NCBI GenBank assembly: GCA_947501445.1
Contig: CANMVS010000017.1
Location: 62,001 to 126,000, forward strand
Reading direction: 5' to 3'
DNA length: 64,000 nucleotides
Source: an uncultured Rhizobiaceae group bacterium
Lineage (GTDB): Bacteria; Pseudomonadota; Alphaproteobacteria; Rhizobiales; Rhizobiaceae
The position numbers and the translations under genes are program-made. Each line of letters begins with the position of its first letter. Within the stretch, counting starts at the first letter, position 1. Under the pieces are notes generated by a model. That model saw only the letters and a list, made by a program, of their open reading frames with translations. It was not told the DNA's origin and made no database searches. Positions 18,964-28,027 of this stretch are shown here, in pieces.

Positions 18964-21876
18964 ATGATGACCGACACGACTGAAAAATTTGACTATTCAA
19001 AAACGCTCAATCTGCCAAAAACAGATTTTCCGATGCGGGCCGGGTTGCCAAAAAAAGAACCTGAAATTGTCAACCGCTGGCAGGATATGAACCTTTACAA
19101 ACTTATGCGGGAGGCCGGACATGGGCGTCCCAAATATGTTTTGCATGATGGTCCGCCCTACGCCAATGGCAATATTCATATCGGTCATGCGCTAAACAAA
19201 ATCCTCAAGGATGTCATCACACGGTCGTTTCAGATGCGTGGTTATGACAGCAATTATGTTCCTGGCTGGGATTGCCACGGCTTGCCCATCGAATGGAAAA
19301 TCGAGGAGCAATATCGCGCCAAGGGCAAGAACAAGGACGATGTCCCGATTAATGAATTCAGGCAGGAATGCCGGGATTTTGCAGCACACTGGATTGGCGT
19401 TCAAACCGAGGAATTTAAGCGGCTCGGGATCGAAGGTGACTTTGAACGCCCCTATACGACGATGAATTTTCATGCCGAGGCACGCATCGCCGGCGAACTG
19501 ATGAAGATCGCAAAACTTGGGCAGCTTTATCGTGGCTCCAAACCGATCATGTGGTCGGTCGTGGAACGTACAGCCCTTGCTGAAGCGGAAGTTGAGTATC
19601 ACGAATATGAAAGCGACACGATCTGGGTTAAATTCCCGGTAAACACCGGATCAGACGCATTGAAGGGTTCCAGCATTGTCATCTGGACGACGACCCCGTG
19701 GACAATCCCCGGTAACCGCGCCATCTCGTTTTCACCCCGCATCGCCTATGGTCTGTATGAGATCACGGAAGCGGAAAATGATTTTGGACCTCAGCCCGGT
19801 GAGAAGCTGATATTTGCCGATAGTCTTGCAATAGAATGTGGACAGAAGGCCAAGGTCGTTCTGGTTCGCGTTGCGGACGTATCAGCGGGCGATCTCGAGC
19901 AGGCAACGTGTGACCATCCGCTGGCAGGCCTTGGATATGGCTTTAAAGTACCATTGATCGAAGGCGATCATGTCACAGATGATGCAGGAACCGGCTTTGT
20001 CCACACGGCACCCGGTCACGGTCGCGAAGACTTTGAAGCATGGATGGACAAGGTTCGTGAGCTGGAAGCACGCGGAATTGACACTTACATCCCTTTCACC
20101 GTTGGAGATGATGGTTACTACACTGATGATGCGCCCGGGTTTGGGCCGCAATCAGCTGATGGTGCCGCACGCGTCATTGATGACAAGGGCAAGAAGGGAG
20201 ATGCCAACAAGCGTGTCATTGCAGCGCTGATCGAGGCAAATGGTCTGTTTGCCCGTGGTCGGTTGAAACATACTTACCCGCATTCCTGGCGGTCGAAAAA
20301 GCCGATCATTTTCCGCAATACACCACAATGGTTTGTCTATATGGACAAAGCCTTTGACGATGGGACCACGCTGCGCGGGCGGGCCCTGGAAGCGATTGAT
20401 GCGACCCGGTTTGTCCCTGCCGCAGGGCAAAAACGACTGCGCACGATGATCGAGACCCGGCCCGATTGGGTCCTGTCCCGCCAGCGTGCCTGGGGTGTAC
20501 CGATCACGGTTTTCGCTGATCAGGATGGAACGATATTGATTGATGAAACAGTCAATGCGCGCATCCTTGAAGCCTTTGAAGTCGAGGGTGCAGATGCATG
20601 GTTTGCTGACGGTGCCAGGGAACGCTTCCTTGCGGGCCGTGATGACATCGACACCTGGCATCAGGTGACGGACATCCTGGATGTCTGGTTTGATTCCGGT
20701 TGCACACATACCTTTACGCTGGAAGACCGGGCTGATTTGAAATGGCCGGCTGATGTTTACCTTGAAGGGTCAGACCAGCACCGCGGCTGGTTTCATTCTT
20801 CATTGCTTGAAGGATGTGCCACGCGTGGTCGCGCACCCTATGATGCCGTCATCACGCATGGTTTCACCATGGACGACAAGGGCGAAAAAATGTCCAAGTC
20901 CCGGGGCAATACCGTGACACCGCAGGATGTAATGGCGCAATCTGGTGCCGACATATTGCGGCTGTGGGCCATGACCACCGATTACTGGGAAGATCAGCGT
21001 CTTGGCAAAGCCAATATCCAGACCAATATCGATGCCTATCGCAAGTTGAGAAACACTATTCGCTGGATGCTAGGAACCCTGTCTCATGATGAGGGTGAAA
21101 GCGTTGATTTTCGCGATATGCCCGAGCTCGAACAGCTTATGCTTCATCGGGTCTATGAATTAGATAAATTGGTGCGCGAGGGATATGATGCCTTTGATTT
21201 CAAAAGCATTGCACGTGCGCTGATCGATTTTTCCAATATCGAGCTGTCAGCTTTCTACTTCGACATACGCAAGGACAGTCTTTATTGTGACGCGCCTTCC
21301 AGTACACGCAGAAAAGCGTCTCTGCAGGTGGTCCGCACCATATTTGACAGCCTGGCCTGCTGGCTGGCACCCATGTTGCCCTTTACCATGGAAGAAGCAT
21401 GGCTCGAACGCCATCCGGACGCGCAGTCTGTTCACCTGGAGCAATTTCCGGAAATTTCCACCAATTGGCGTAATGACGCATTGAGCGCGAAGTGGAAGAA
21501 GATTCGCACGGTACGCCGGGTCGTTACAGGGGCACTGGAGATTGAGCGGCGTGAAAAGCGGATTGGCTCTTCGCTGGAGGCGGCACCGATTGTTCACATA
21601 ACCGATGGTGATCTTCTTGTTGCACTGGATGGAGAGGATTTCGCCGAGATCAGCATCACATCCGGCATAACGATTAGCGAGAGCGATGGACCTGCAGATG
21701 CGTTCCGCATCGATGATGTGAAGGGGGTGAGTGTTGTCCCCAGCACTGCAAGCGGTGTAAAATGCGCCCGTTCCTGGCGGATGACTCATGATGTGGGCTG
21801 TGATCCGCAGTTTCCGGACGTGTCCGCCCGTGATGCTGAAGCGTTGCAGGAGCTGAAACAGCTGGGTCGTCTGTGA
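18964..21876 (+). CDS. ileS: Isoleucyl-tRNA synthetase
   Basis: 970 aa. Class I synthetase: [16 protein letters not shown] (HIGH at 72-75) and KMSKSRGN near residue 641 are intact. The editing domain contains [14 protein letters not shown] and [12 protein letters not shown]. The anticodon-binding domain follows. The C-terminus reads [21 protein letters not shown], where many bacterial IleS have a four-cysteine zinc site (CxxC...CxxC); here only isolated cysteines remain, so that zinc finger appears lost. Two adjacent ATG codons (18964 and 18967) are possible starts with a poor ribosome site. The 259 bp upstream contain no T-box-like leader that I can recognise. Confidence 0.97.
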   Translation: MMTDTTEKFDYSKTLNLPKTDFPMRAGLPKKEPEIVNRWQDMNLYKLMREAGHGRPKYVLHDGPPYANGNIHIGHALNKILKDVITRSFQMRGYDSNYVPGWDCHGLPIEWKIEEQYRAKGKNKDDVPINEFRQECRDFAAHWIGVQTEEFKRLGIEGDFERPYTTMNFHAEARIAGELMKIAKLGQLYRGSKPIMWSVVERTALAEAEVEYHEYESDTIWVKFPVNTGSDALKGSSIVIWTTTPWTIPGNRAISFSPRIAYGLYEITEAENDFGPQPGEKLIFADSLAIECGQKAKVVLVRVADVSAGDLEQATCDHPLAGLGYGFKVPLIEGDHVTDDAGTGFVHTAPGHGREDFEAWMDKVRELEARGIDTYIPFTVGDDGYYTDDAPGFGPQSADGAARVIDDKGKKGDANKRVIAALIEANGLFARGRLKHTYPHSWRSKKPIIFRNTPQWFVYMDKAFDDGTTLRGRALEAIDATRFVPAAGQKRLRTMIETRPDWVLSRQRAWGVPITVFADQDGTILIDETVNARILEAFEVEGADAWFADGARERFLAGRDDIDTWHQVTDILDVWFDSGCTHTFTLEDRADLKWPADVYLEGSDQHRGWFHSSLLEGCATRGRAPYDAVITHGFTMDDKGEKMSKSRGNTVTPQDVMAQSGADILRLWAMTTDYWEDQRLGKANIQTNIDAYRKLRNTIRWMLGTLSHDEGESVDFRDMPELEQLMLHRVYELDKLVREGYDAFDFKSIARALIDFSNIELSAFYFDIRKDSLYCDAPSSTRRKASLQVVRTIFDSLACWLAPMLPFTMEEAWLERHPDAQSVHLEQFPEISTNWRNDALSAKWKKIRTVRRVVTGALEIERREKRIGSSLEAAPIVHITDGDLLVALDGEDFAEISITSGITISESDGPADAFRIDDVKGVSVVPSTASGVKCARSWRMTHDVGCDPQFPDVSARDAEALQELKQLGRL

Positions 21877-21997
21877 CGATACTGGCTGGCCAGATTGTCG
21901 CAATTGCCGAATCTTGCAAATTGCGCTAAAAGAGCGGTCAAGAAATAGCCGGATTTACTCTGTATGGAGAAATCCGGTTTCAAACGGGATATGCCTA

Positions 21998-22606
21998 ATG
22001 TCGAGAGTTATTGAGTTACGCACAGGGCTGACTGTGTTGAGCCTTTCCGCTGCATCCTTGCTTTTGGCAGGATGTCTTGGTGGGCCAACCTATGGAACCG
22101 GCAAGAGTGCAAACGCGCAGCTGATCGATGATCTGGCCAATCTGGCAACGATTACGCCGCCCAAACGCAGCAGTGAAGTGGCCTATAAACCCAGACCCGA
22201 AATTGTTCGACCGCCAGAAGGTACGCCCTTACCTGCGCCGCAAAAGAGCCTCGCCTCGGCTGACAATCCTCAGTGGCCTGAATCCCCTGAGGAAACGCGC
22301 AAACGTTTGCGTGAAGAGGCAACGGAACAGGCCGGCAATGGTACATACCGCTCGCCTCTTGCCAATGGCGGAGACGCAACATCCGAAGAACAGCGCAAGC
22401 AGTTTCAGGAAGCCAAGCGTATTCAAAAAGGTGCCTATACCGGCCGTCGCTACTTGAGTGATCCGCCTGCAGACTACCGCATTCCCGCATCGACTGCGCC
22501 AGCTGATGATCTTGGTGAGCCAGAGTTCAAAAAGGAACGGGCCCGTAAAAAAGCAGCCAAAAAAAGCGGCAGCGGAGGTGGCCTGGGTAGACTCTGGCCG
22601 TTTTAA
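21998..22606 (+). CDS. Putative outer-membrane or periplasmic lipoprotein
   Basis: 202 aa from ATG 21998. Residues 1-27 form a lipoprotein signal peptide (AASLLLAGC, lipobox LLAGC), so the mature N-terminus should be a lipidated Cys. The rest is hydrophilic, rich in Pro, Lys, Glu and Ala, with PKRSSEVAYKPRPEIVRPP, PQWPESPEETRKRLREEA, and a basic tail (KKERARKKAAKKSGSGGG) ending LGRLWPF. It looks largely unstructured. I recall similar proteins after ileS in related genomes, but no function is known to me. An upstream in-frame extension to 21914 is not supported by a signal peptide. Confidence 0.8.
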   Translation: MSRVIELRTGLTVLSLSAASLLLAGCLGGPTYGTGKSANAQLIDDLANLATITPPKRSSEVAYKPRPEIVRPPEGTPLPAPQKSLASADNPQWPESPEETRKRLREEATEQAGNGTYRSPLANGGDATSEEQRKQFQEAKRIQKGAYTGRRYLSDPPADYRIPASTAPADDLGEPEFKKERARKKAAKKSGSGGGLGRLWPF

Positions 22607-22634
22607 TCAGCTAGCCTCGGCAGTGTGATAATGA

Positions 22635-22655
22635 GACCGTTTCACGTTTTGTCAG
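22635..22655 (+). repeat. 21-bp remnant of the MITE-like element at the tadA stop
   Basis: Exact match to the first 21 bases of the element's left end (GACCGTTTCACGTTTTGTCAG), after which the match ends abruptly. The leftward tadA gene runs into it and uses its TGA (22652-22654) as stop codon. The rest of the element is absent. Confidence 0.75.
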
Positions 22656-23098
22656 CGTCTTTTATGTGCAAAAAATGTTGTAAGCAGTGCTGACGCTTCG
22701 CGTTCACCGATGCCGGCATAGATTTCCGGCGCATGGTGACAGGTCTGCTGATCAAAAAAACGACCACCGCTTGTAACTGCGCCGCCTTTCTCATCTTCTG
22801 CACCAAAGTAAAGCCTTCTGATGCGTGCAAATGATATGGCAGCCGCACACATGGCGCAAGGTTCCAGGGTAACATATAAATCGCAATCAACGAGACGTTC
22901 GCTCTGCAAGCTGGAGGCGGCCATTCGGATGGCGACAATTTCGGCATGGGCTGTAACATCGAGGGTTTCTCTCGTTCTGTTGCCCGCCCGCGATATTACT
23001 GTGCCTTTGTGAACAACCACGGCTCCGACCGGCACTTCGCCGCGTTCAGCAGCCAATTGCGCCTCAATCAAAGCAATATCCATCATGCGCACGTTCAT
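22652..23098 (-). CDS. tadA: tRNA-specific adenosine deaminase TadA
   Basis: 148 aa from ATG 23098; a longer frame to 23170 is not supported by the family N-terminus (MDIALIEAQLAAERGEVPVGAVVV). Deaminates A34 to inosine in tRNA-Arg. Zinc and catalytic motifs are intact: TAHAEIVAIR (His and Glu) and LEPCAMCAAAI (two Cys). ARIRRLYFGAEDEKGGAV is also typical. The C-terminus FFAHKRR ends in a stop codon supplied by a fragment of the dispersed repeat. It converges with the lipoprotein gene. Confidence 0.93.
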   Translation of the reverse strand: MNVRMMDIALIEAQLAAERGEVPVGAVVVHKGTVISRAGNRTRETLDVTAHAEIVAIRMAASSLQSERLVDCDLYVTLEPCAMCAAAISFARIRRLYFGAEDEKGGAVTSGGRFFDQQTCHHAPEIYAGIGEREASALLTTFFAHKRR

Positions 23099-23268
23099 CA
23101 AATAATACGTCCTGATTGCCCTGGGCAGGACCACCAATGGCAATTGCGGTTGTTTCGAACAATAATGCACATGCGTCTTAACCCCGTGTGCTCAAACTGA
23201 TAAGGCTAGCGGCAGATTCTTCTGCGTCATGAAAGAGCGGCCAGAAAGCTTTGAAAGGCAAACACCAT

Positions 23269-24735
23269 ATGACCACGCGTGGCAAGCCCCGGCAACCGGG
23301 AACTCAAAACCCCCGCAGCCAGAAAAATGCCGGCACCAGGGGTAACCGACCGGATATGGTTGTAAGTGGCGCCAAGGACTTGTCAGCGTCCGAAATGGCA
23401 CCGGAGCGAATTGCCAAACTGCTCGCCAGAGCAGGGGTCGCCTCGCGACGTGAAGTTGAGCGGATGATTGAACAGGGCTGTATCAAACTGAACGGCAAGG
23501 TTCTTGAATCGCCCGCAGTAAATGTCACGCTGGCGGACACGATAGAAGTTAATGGCGAACCGTTGCGGGGGATCGAACGTACCCGCCTGTGGCTCTATAA
23601 CAAGCCTGCAGGGCTGGTTACGACAAATAAGGATCCCGAGGGGCGTGCTACGGTTTTTGATAATCTGGATGCGAGCCTGCCGCGCGTGCTATCCATCGGG
23701 CGGTTGGATATCAATACAGAAGGCCTGTTGCTGCTGACCAATGATGGTGGACTGGCACGTGAACTTGAGTTGCCGTCAACCGGTTGGCTGAGGCGCTATC
23801 GTGTACGGGCCCATGGCACTATTGATCAGGCTGCACTTGACCGGTTGAAGGACGGCATAGCCGTTGAGGGCGTCCTTTACGGGGCAATTGAAGCCACGCT
23901 TGATCGTACTCAAGGATCCAATGTCTGGATTACGATGGGCCTGCGTGAGGGCAAAAACCGCGAAATCAAAAATGTGCTCGGTGCACTTGGTCTCGAGGTC
24001 AACCGTCTGATTCGCATTTCCTATGGACCTTTCCAACTTGGCGATTTGCGCGACAGGGCCGTCATGGAAGTGAAGGGGCGCACCCTGCGAGAGCAACTGG
24101 GACCAAGGCTGATCGAAAAATCGGGCGCTGACTTTGACGCACCGATTTTCAATGAACAAAAACCAGCCGATGATGCTGCAGCCTTAGATGCCAAAAAACA
24201 AAAACCCCCGGCGAAATCGGCAGACCGCAAAAACAGAACGTCAGAACGAACACCGCCAGGTCAGGATAGACCGGCTAAAGGGCCAGAACGGCCCGCGCGC
24301 GATGACCGCCGTCCGGCAAAGGGGTCAGAATGGCAGACCAAAGGCGAGCAGCGCACTGAACCGGCTGGCAAAAGACATGAATCCGCATCCGATAAGCGGG
24401 CACGAAACCTTGATCGCCTCGATACAAAACCGCCGGAAGATAAACCCAGAAGGCCAATGCGCCGGGATATGTCCACCAATGTCTGGATGGGATCAGGTGC
24501 ACGTCCACTCGGGAAAAAGAAACGCGATGCAGCAGAGGCCAGAGCGGCCGAAGATGCCAATCCAAAATCAGGCAGGGCGGGTCCCAAAAGGGAATTTGGT
24601 GGTGCTGGTAAAGACAGACCATCGGGCAAATCATTTGCCAAGCCCGCAGGTAGATCGGTAGACAGAACCGACGGCAAGGCGGACAAACGCGGACCACATA
24701 AAAGCCGGCCTGGCCATGCGGATCGTCGGCGGTAG
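23269..24735 (+). CDS. rluB: RluB-like 23S rRNA pseudouridine synthase with long basic tail
   Basis: 488 aa from ATG 23269, preceded by AAAGG; a TTG at 23251 is also open. RsuA/RluB family enzyme, expected to modify 23S rRNA. An S4 RNA-binding domain lies at about 45-95 (ERIAKLLARAGVASRREVERMIEQG). The catalytic domain has NKPAGLVTTNKDPEGRATVF and GRLDINTEGLLLLTNDG with the catalytic Asp, then REGKNREIKNVLGALGLEVNRLIRISYGPF. From about residue 295 on, nearly 190 residues are low-complexity Lys/Arg/Pro/Asp/Gly, probably disordered and RNA-binding. It overlaps rsmD by 20 bp. RluB versus RluE/RsuA is not fully decided. Confidence 0.9.
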   Translation: MTTRGKPRQPGTQNPRSQKNAGTRGNRPDMVVSGAKDLSASEMAPERIAKLLARAGVASRREVERMIEQGCIKLNGKVLESPAVNVTLADTIEVNGEPLRGIERTRLWLYNKPAGLVTTNKDPEGRATVFDNLDASLPRVLSIGRLDINTEGLLLLTNDGGLARELELPSTGWLRRYRVRAHGTIDQAALDRLKDGIAVEGVLYGAIEATLDRTQGSNVWITMGLREGKNREIKNVLGALGLEVNRLIRISYGPFQLGDLRDRAVMEVKGRTLREQLGPRLIEKSGADFDAPIFNEQKPADDAAALDAKKQKPPAKSADRKNRTSERTPPGQDRPAKGPERPARDDRRPAKGSEWQTKGEQRTEPAGKRHESASDKRARNLDRLDTKPPEDKPRRPMRRDMSTNVWMGSGARPLGKKKRDAAEARAAEDANPKSGRAGPKREFGGAGKDRPSGKSFAKPAGRSVDRTDGKADKRGPHKSRPGHADRRR

Positions 24736-25273
24736 TTTACGCGGGCGGACCCTGGCGGCGCCGCGGACCAGCGCCATTCGTCCCACCACTGACCGAACGC
24801 GCGAGTCACTCTTTAACATTCTTGCCCACGGGTTTGAGGATTTGAATAGCAATACGCGGGTGCTCGACCTGTTCGCTGGAACAGGTGGTGTCGGTCTGGA
24901 GGCCATGTCACGCGGGGCTGCCTATGGTGCCTTTGTCGAGCAACATCCCGAAGCTTGCGGCCTTCTGCGTGCCAATATTGGTGCACTTGGATTAAGTGAT
25001 CACTGCGTTTTGCTGCGAAGGGACGCCACAAAACTGGGAAAAATTGGAGGGATAATCCCCTTCAATCTGGTCTTCGCCGACCCTCCCTATGCCAAAGGCT
25101 TGGGTGAAAAAGCGCTGATCAGCGCCCAAAAGGGCGGTTGGATACAAAGTGACGCATTGGTGATCCTTGAGGAAAATCGCGATGTGGATCCGCAACCCGG
25201 ATTGGCGTTCCAGTTGATTGAAACAAGGCACTTTGGTGAGACCACAATTCGGTTCTACCGGTTCACCGCATAA
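24716..25273 (+). CDS. rsmD: 16S rRNA (guanine-N2)-methyltransferase RsmD
   Basis: 185 aa. Methylates G966 of 16S rRNA using S-adenosylmethionine. The N-terminal MRIVGGSLRGRTLAAP and RPTTDRTRESLFNIL are family hallmarks. The SAM-binding motif is LDLFAGTGGVGLEA, and the catalytic motif IV is DPPY (residues about 121-124). It begins inside the end of the rluB-like gene (20-bp overlap), so expression is probably coupled. Confidence 0.95.
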   Translation: MRIVGGSLRGRTLAAPRTSAIRPTTDRTRESLFNILAHGFEDLNSNTRVLDLFAGTGGVGLEAMSRGAAYGAFVEQHPEACGLLRANIGALGLSDHCVLLRRDATKLGKIGGIIPFNLVFADPPYAKGLGEKALISAQKGGWIQSDALVILEENRDVDPQPGLAFQLIETRHFGETTIRFYRFTA

Positions 25274-25431
25274 GGCATGAATACCATTACTTCTTTGTCA
25301 TGATCCGTACCAATGGTCTCAATATGGATGTGAGGTCTTGAAGTTACCCGGGCGGCGGGTCACATTAACACTGTCCTGAAGCAGCCACCTCAATCGTAAT
25401 ATGGTATGTGGCCGGGATTTCAAAATGGCAA

Positions 25432-25531
25432 GTGCAATTCATGTTTTGACGGAATCGGCAAAACCTGAATGCATCAACAAAAAACAAAGGCCGACACCGT
25501 TGTCCCGTTTCTGGCAAAACGTGAAACGGTC
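25432..25531 (-). repeat. MITE-like element, copy 4 (before patatin gene)
   Basis: 100-bp copy in reverse orientation with one extra A in the centre. Right-end arm reads CAAAACATGAA on the element strand, while the other arm keeps the consensus TTCAGGTTTTG, so this hairpin has one mismatch. No TA flank remains. The coding frame of the patatin gene continues upstream into this copy. Confidence 0.85.
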
Positions 25532-25546
25532 CAGATAGGAAGTGTT

Positions 25547-26437
25547 ATGCGTAACAGTATGGATGTGAAGGACGAGGCCGGAATACGCCCTGTTTCTTCA
25601 GGAGATCCGACAGTGGCAGTTGCCTTTGGTGGTGGTGGTGCGCGGGGCTTCGCGCATATTCACATCATAGAAACGCTGGATGAACTGGGCATCAGACCTG
25701 TCGCCATATCCGGAGCCTCAATTGGTGCAATCATGGGCAGTGCCATGGCAGCCGGTATGAGCGGAACTGAGATAAGGGATTATACAAGAGCCACTTTGGG
25801 CAGTCGCAGTGAGCTCATCAGCAGAATGTGGAAAAAGCGCTCTTCGCGTATGGGTGAAATGCTATCGGGCGGATTTCGGCTCGGCCAATTCAATGTTGAG
25901 CGCATTCTGGCTGCTCTTCTGCCCGACGCCATACCCGCGACATTCGAAGACCTGGCTATTCCAACCCAGATCGTCGTCACCGACTTTTATGCACAGCAGG
26001 AGGCTGTGCGCCACACAGGCGACCTGATCAACGCCATTGCGGCTTCGGCTGCCATACCGGCCCTGTTCCGCCCGGTTGTGTGTGATGGCCGCTATATGAT
26101 TGATGGCGGCATCTTCAATCCGGTCCCGTTTGACCACCTCAACGGGCTGGCTGATATCGTCATTGGCATTGATGTTGTTGGCGGACCCAGTGGTGATGAT
26201 GGTGAAAAACCAAGCACAACGGATTTAATGTTTGGAGCGAGCCAGTTGATGATGCAGTCCATCATTACCATGAAGCTCAAACAGGACCGTCCTGATGTAT
26301 TCCTGCGTCCCGACGTGAATCAGTTTCGTGTTCTTGATTTTTTCAAGGCCGATGAGGTTCTTGAAGCGTCCGTAGGCGTGCGTGATGAACTCAAACACGC
26401 TCTGGATGCGCTTATCACCTACCGTATCAAACAATGA
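25547..26437 (+). CDS. Patatin-like phospholipase (RssA-like)
   Basis: 296 aa from ATG 25547, which has AGGAAG six bases upstream. The frame is open for 26 more codons back to 25469, but those codons lie almost wholly inside repeat copy 4, so I do not count them. Patatin-type serine hydrolase: oxyanion loop GGGGARGFAHI, nucleophile elbow SGASIGAIMGS (GxSxG), and the DGG motif of the Ser-Asp dyad in YMIDGGIFNPVP. No signal peptide, so probably cytoplasmic or membrane-associated. The natural lipid substrate is unknown. It converges with the MATE gene. Confidence 0.88.
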   Translation: MRNSMDVKDEAGIRPVSSGDPTVAVAFGGGGARGFAHIHIIETLDELGIRPVAISGASIGAIMGSAMAAGMSGTEIRDYTRATLGSRSELISRMWKKRSSRMGEMLSGGFRLGQFNVERILAALLPDAIPATFEDLAIPTQIVVTDFYAQQEAVRHTGDLINAIAASAAIPALFRPVVCDGRYMIDGGIFNPVPFDHLNGLADIVIGIDVVGGPSGDDGEKPSTTDLMFGASQLMMQSIITMKLKQDRPDVFLRPDVNQFRVLDFFKADEVLEASVGVRDELKHALDALITYRIKQ

Positions 26438-26470
26438 CAGGTAAGTTCCAGCCTCTTCGGATCGAAGCCG

Positions 26471-27898
26471 TCAGATGGCGCCCTTACTGGATGTAAAGGG
26501 AGAATTGGCGGCCGGTGGAATCTGAATGTTGGTCTGGTCTGGAGGCTCGCTGGGCGGTTTGTCTGACAGGTTGCGAATAACCTTCAGACAGACGACAGCG
26601 GCTGCAATCCCAAAGAAGATGACCCCAAGACCATATCCGGCCAGTGCCCCTGTGGCACCGTAATAGTTGGATCCAAACCATACGAACGGAATGACGCCAA
26701 GGGTTGATCGCCCCCAATTGAATACGGTCGACAGCAATGGATATCCCAGATTGTTAAATGCAGCATTTGCAACAAACAACATGCCATTGAACAGGAATGT
26801 CAAACTGACGAACTGGCAGAAGAATACAACAAGATCGCGGGCTTCGCCTTTGGCGCCGAAGATATAGGCAATCTGTGAACTGCCAAGACTCAGAAGCAGC
26901 CAGACACAGATCGTATATACGGTCATCACCAGAAAGGCGTTGCGCATGGTGCTGTAGAGTCTGTCGAATTTCAATGCACCATAATTTTGCCCCAGAATTG
27001 GCCCGACAGCGCCAGACAGGGAAAACAGAGCGCCAAAAGCAACGGGTATCAAACGGCCAATGACAGCCCACCCGGCCACGGCTGAATCGCCATAACCGGC
27101 AATTTCGATTGTCACATAGGCATTGCCGACCGGCGTGGCCAATTGGGTCATGATGGCCGGACCGCCGATATACAGATAGGGACGCACGGTTTTCATCAGG
27201 ACAGGTATGGATGGCAGTGCCAGCATATTGTGCACGTTGTGCAGGCCATAAAATCCGATTGCTATCAGTGCGAACCGGGAGATAACGGTGGATATCGCAG
27301 CGCCGTGGATACCCATGTCAAAACCGAAAATGAATATCGGATCGAGTATGGCTGTCGCGGCACCGGCACCAAGTGTCACATACATGGCCCGCTTTGCATC
27401 TCCCACCGCCCGCAGCAACCCCGCCATGCTCATGCCAATGCCGATGATTGGCAGCGAAGGCAGAACGATCTGCATGAACTCGACGGTTAATTGGGCAGTA
27501 GCACCGCTGGCACCCATGAAACCAACCAAACCGGGGAGAAAGGGAAATGTCGCGGCAACAGCAACCATCATGATGATCGTGGTGTAGATCAGTGATGCGG
27601 CCGCCAGTTGCCGCGCCTGATCACGGTCTCCCGCACCCATTGCCCGCGACGTGATAGCGGTTGCTGCAATGGACAGGCCAATACTGATGGATGTCGTAAA
27701 GAAGATCAGCGTGCCGGCGTAGCCGATTGCTGCTGCGAGTTCCTGTTGTCCCAGCAGCGAAATGTAAAACAGGTTCAGCGCATCAACGAGGAAAATCGCC
27801 ATCAAACCGATTGAACCGGTCGCGGACATGACAATGACATGTCGCATTGTTGACCCGGTTACAAATTTGGCCTGATCACTCACAGCGCCACCACCCAC
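26471..27898 (-). CDS. MATE family multidrug efflux transporter
   Basis: 475 aa, twelve hydrophobic segments in two six-helix halves. MATE proteins export cationic drugs or metabolites using Na+ or H+ gradients. Typical features are GLSIAATAITSRAMGAGDRDQARQ, RAVGDAKRAMYVTLGAGAATAILDPIFIFGF (a classic MATE loop with D-P), and VGPILGQNYGALKFDRL. The start is a GTG at 27898; another GTG five codons in is possible. A polar 30-residue tail ends the protein. Substrate not predictable. Confidence 0.9.
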   Translation of the reverse strand: MGGGAVSDQAKFVTGSTMRHVIVMSATGSIGLMAIFLVDALNLFYISLLGQQELAAAIGYAGTLIFFTTSISIGLSIAATAITSRAMGAGDRDQARQLAAASLIYTTIIMMVAVAATFPFLPGLVGFMGASGATAQLTVEFMQIVLPSLPIIGIGMSMAGLLRAVGDAKRAMYVTLGAGAATAILDPIFIFGFDMGIHGAAISTVISRFALIAIGFYGLHNVHNMLALPSIPVLMKTVRPYLYIGGPAIMTQLATPVGNAYVTIEIAGYGDSAVAGWAVIGRLIPVAFGALFSLSGAVGPILGQNYGALKFDRLYSTMRNAFLVMTVYTICVWLLLSLGSSQIAYIFGAKGEARDLVVFFCQFVSLTFLFNGMLFVANAAFNNLGYPLLSTVFNWGRSTLGVIPFVWFGSNYYGATGALAGYGLGVIFFGIAAAVVCLKVIRNLSDKPPSEPPDQTNIQIPPAANSPFTSSKGAI

Positions 27899-28027
27899 AT
27901 GCCATTTGTCAAATTCATGTCATCAGGAACTTTGCGCACAAGAATCTGCAAAACGGATAGTCAGCGATGAAATGCAAGGTCTGCCTCTCCCGGTTCTAAG
28001 CATCATTCAATATGACGATTGCGGTGG

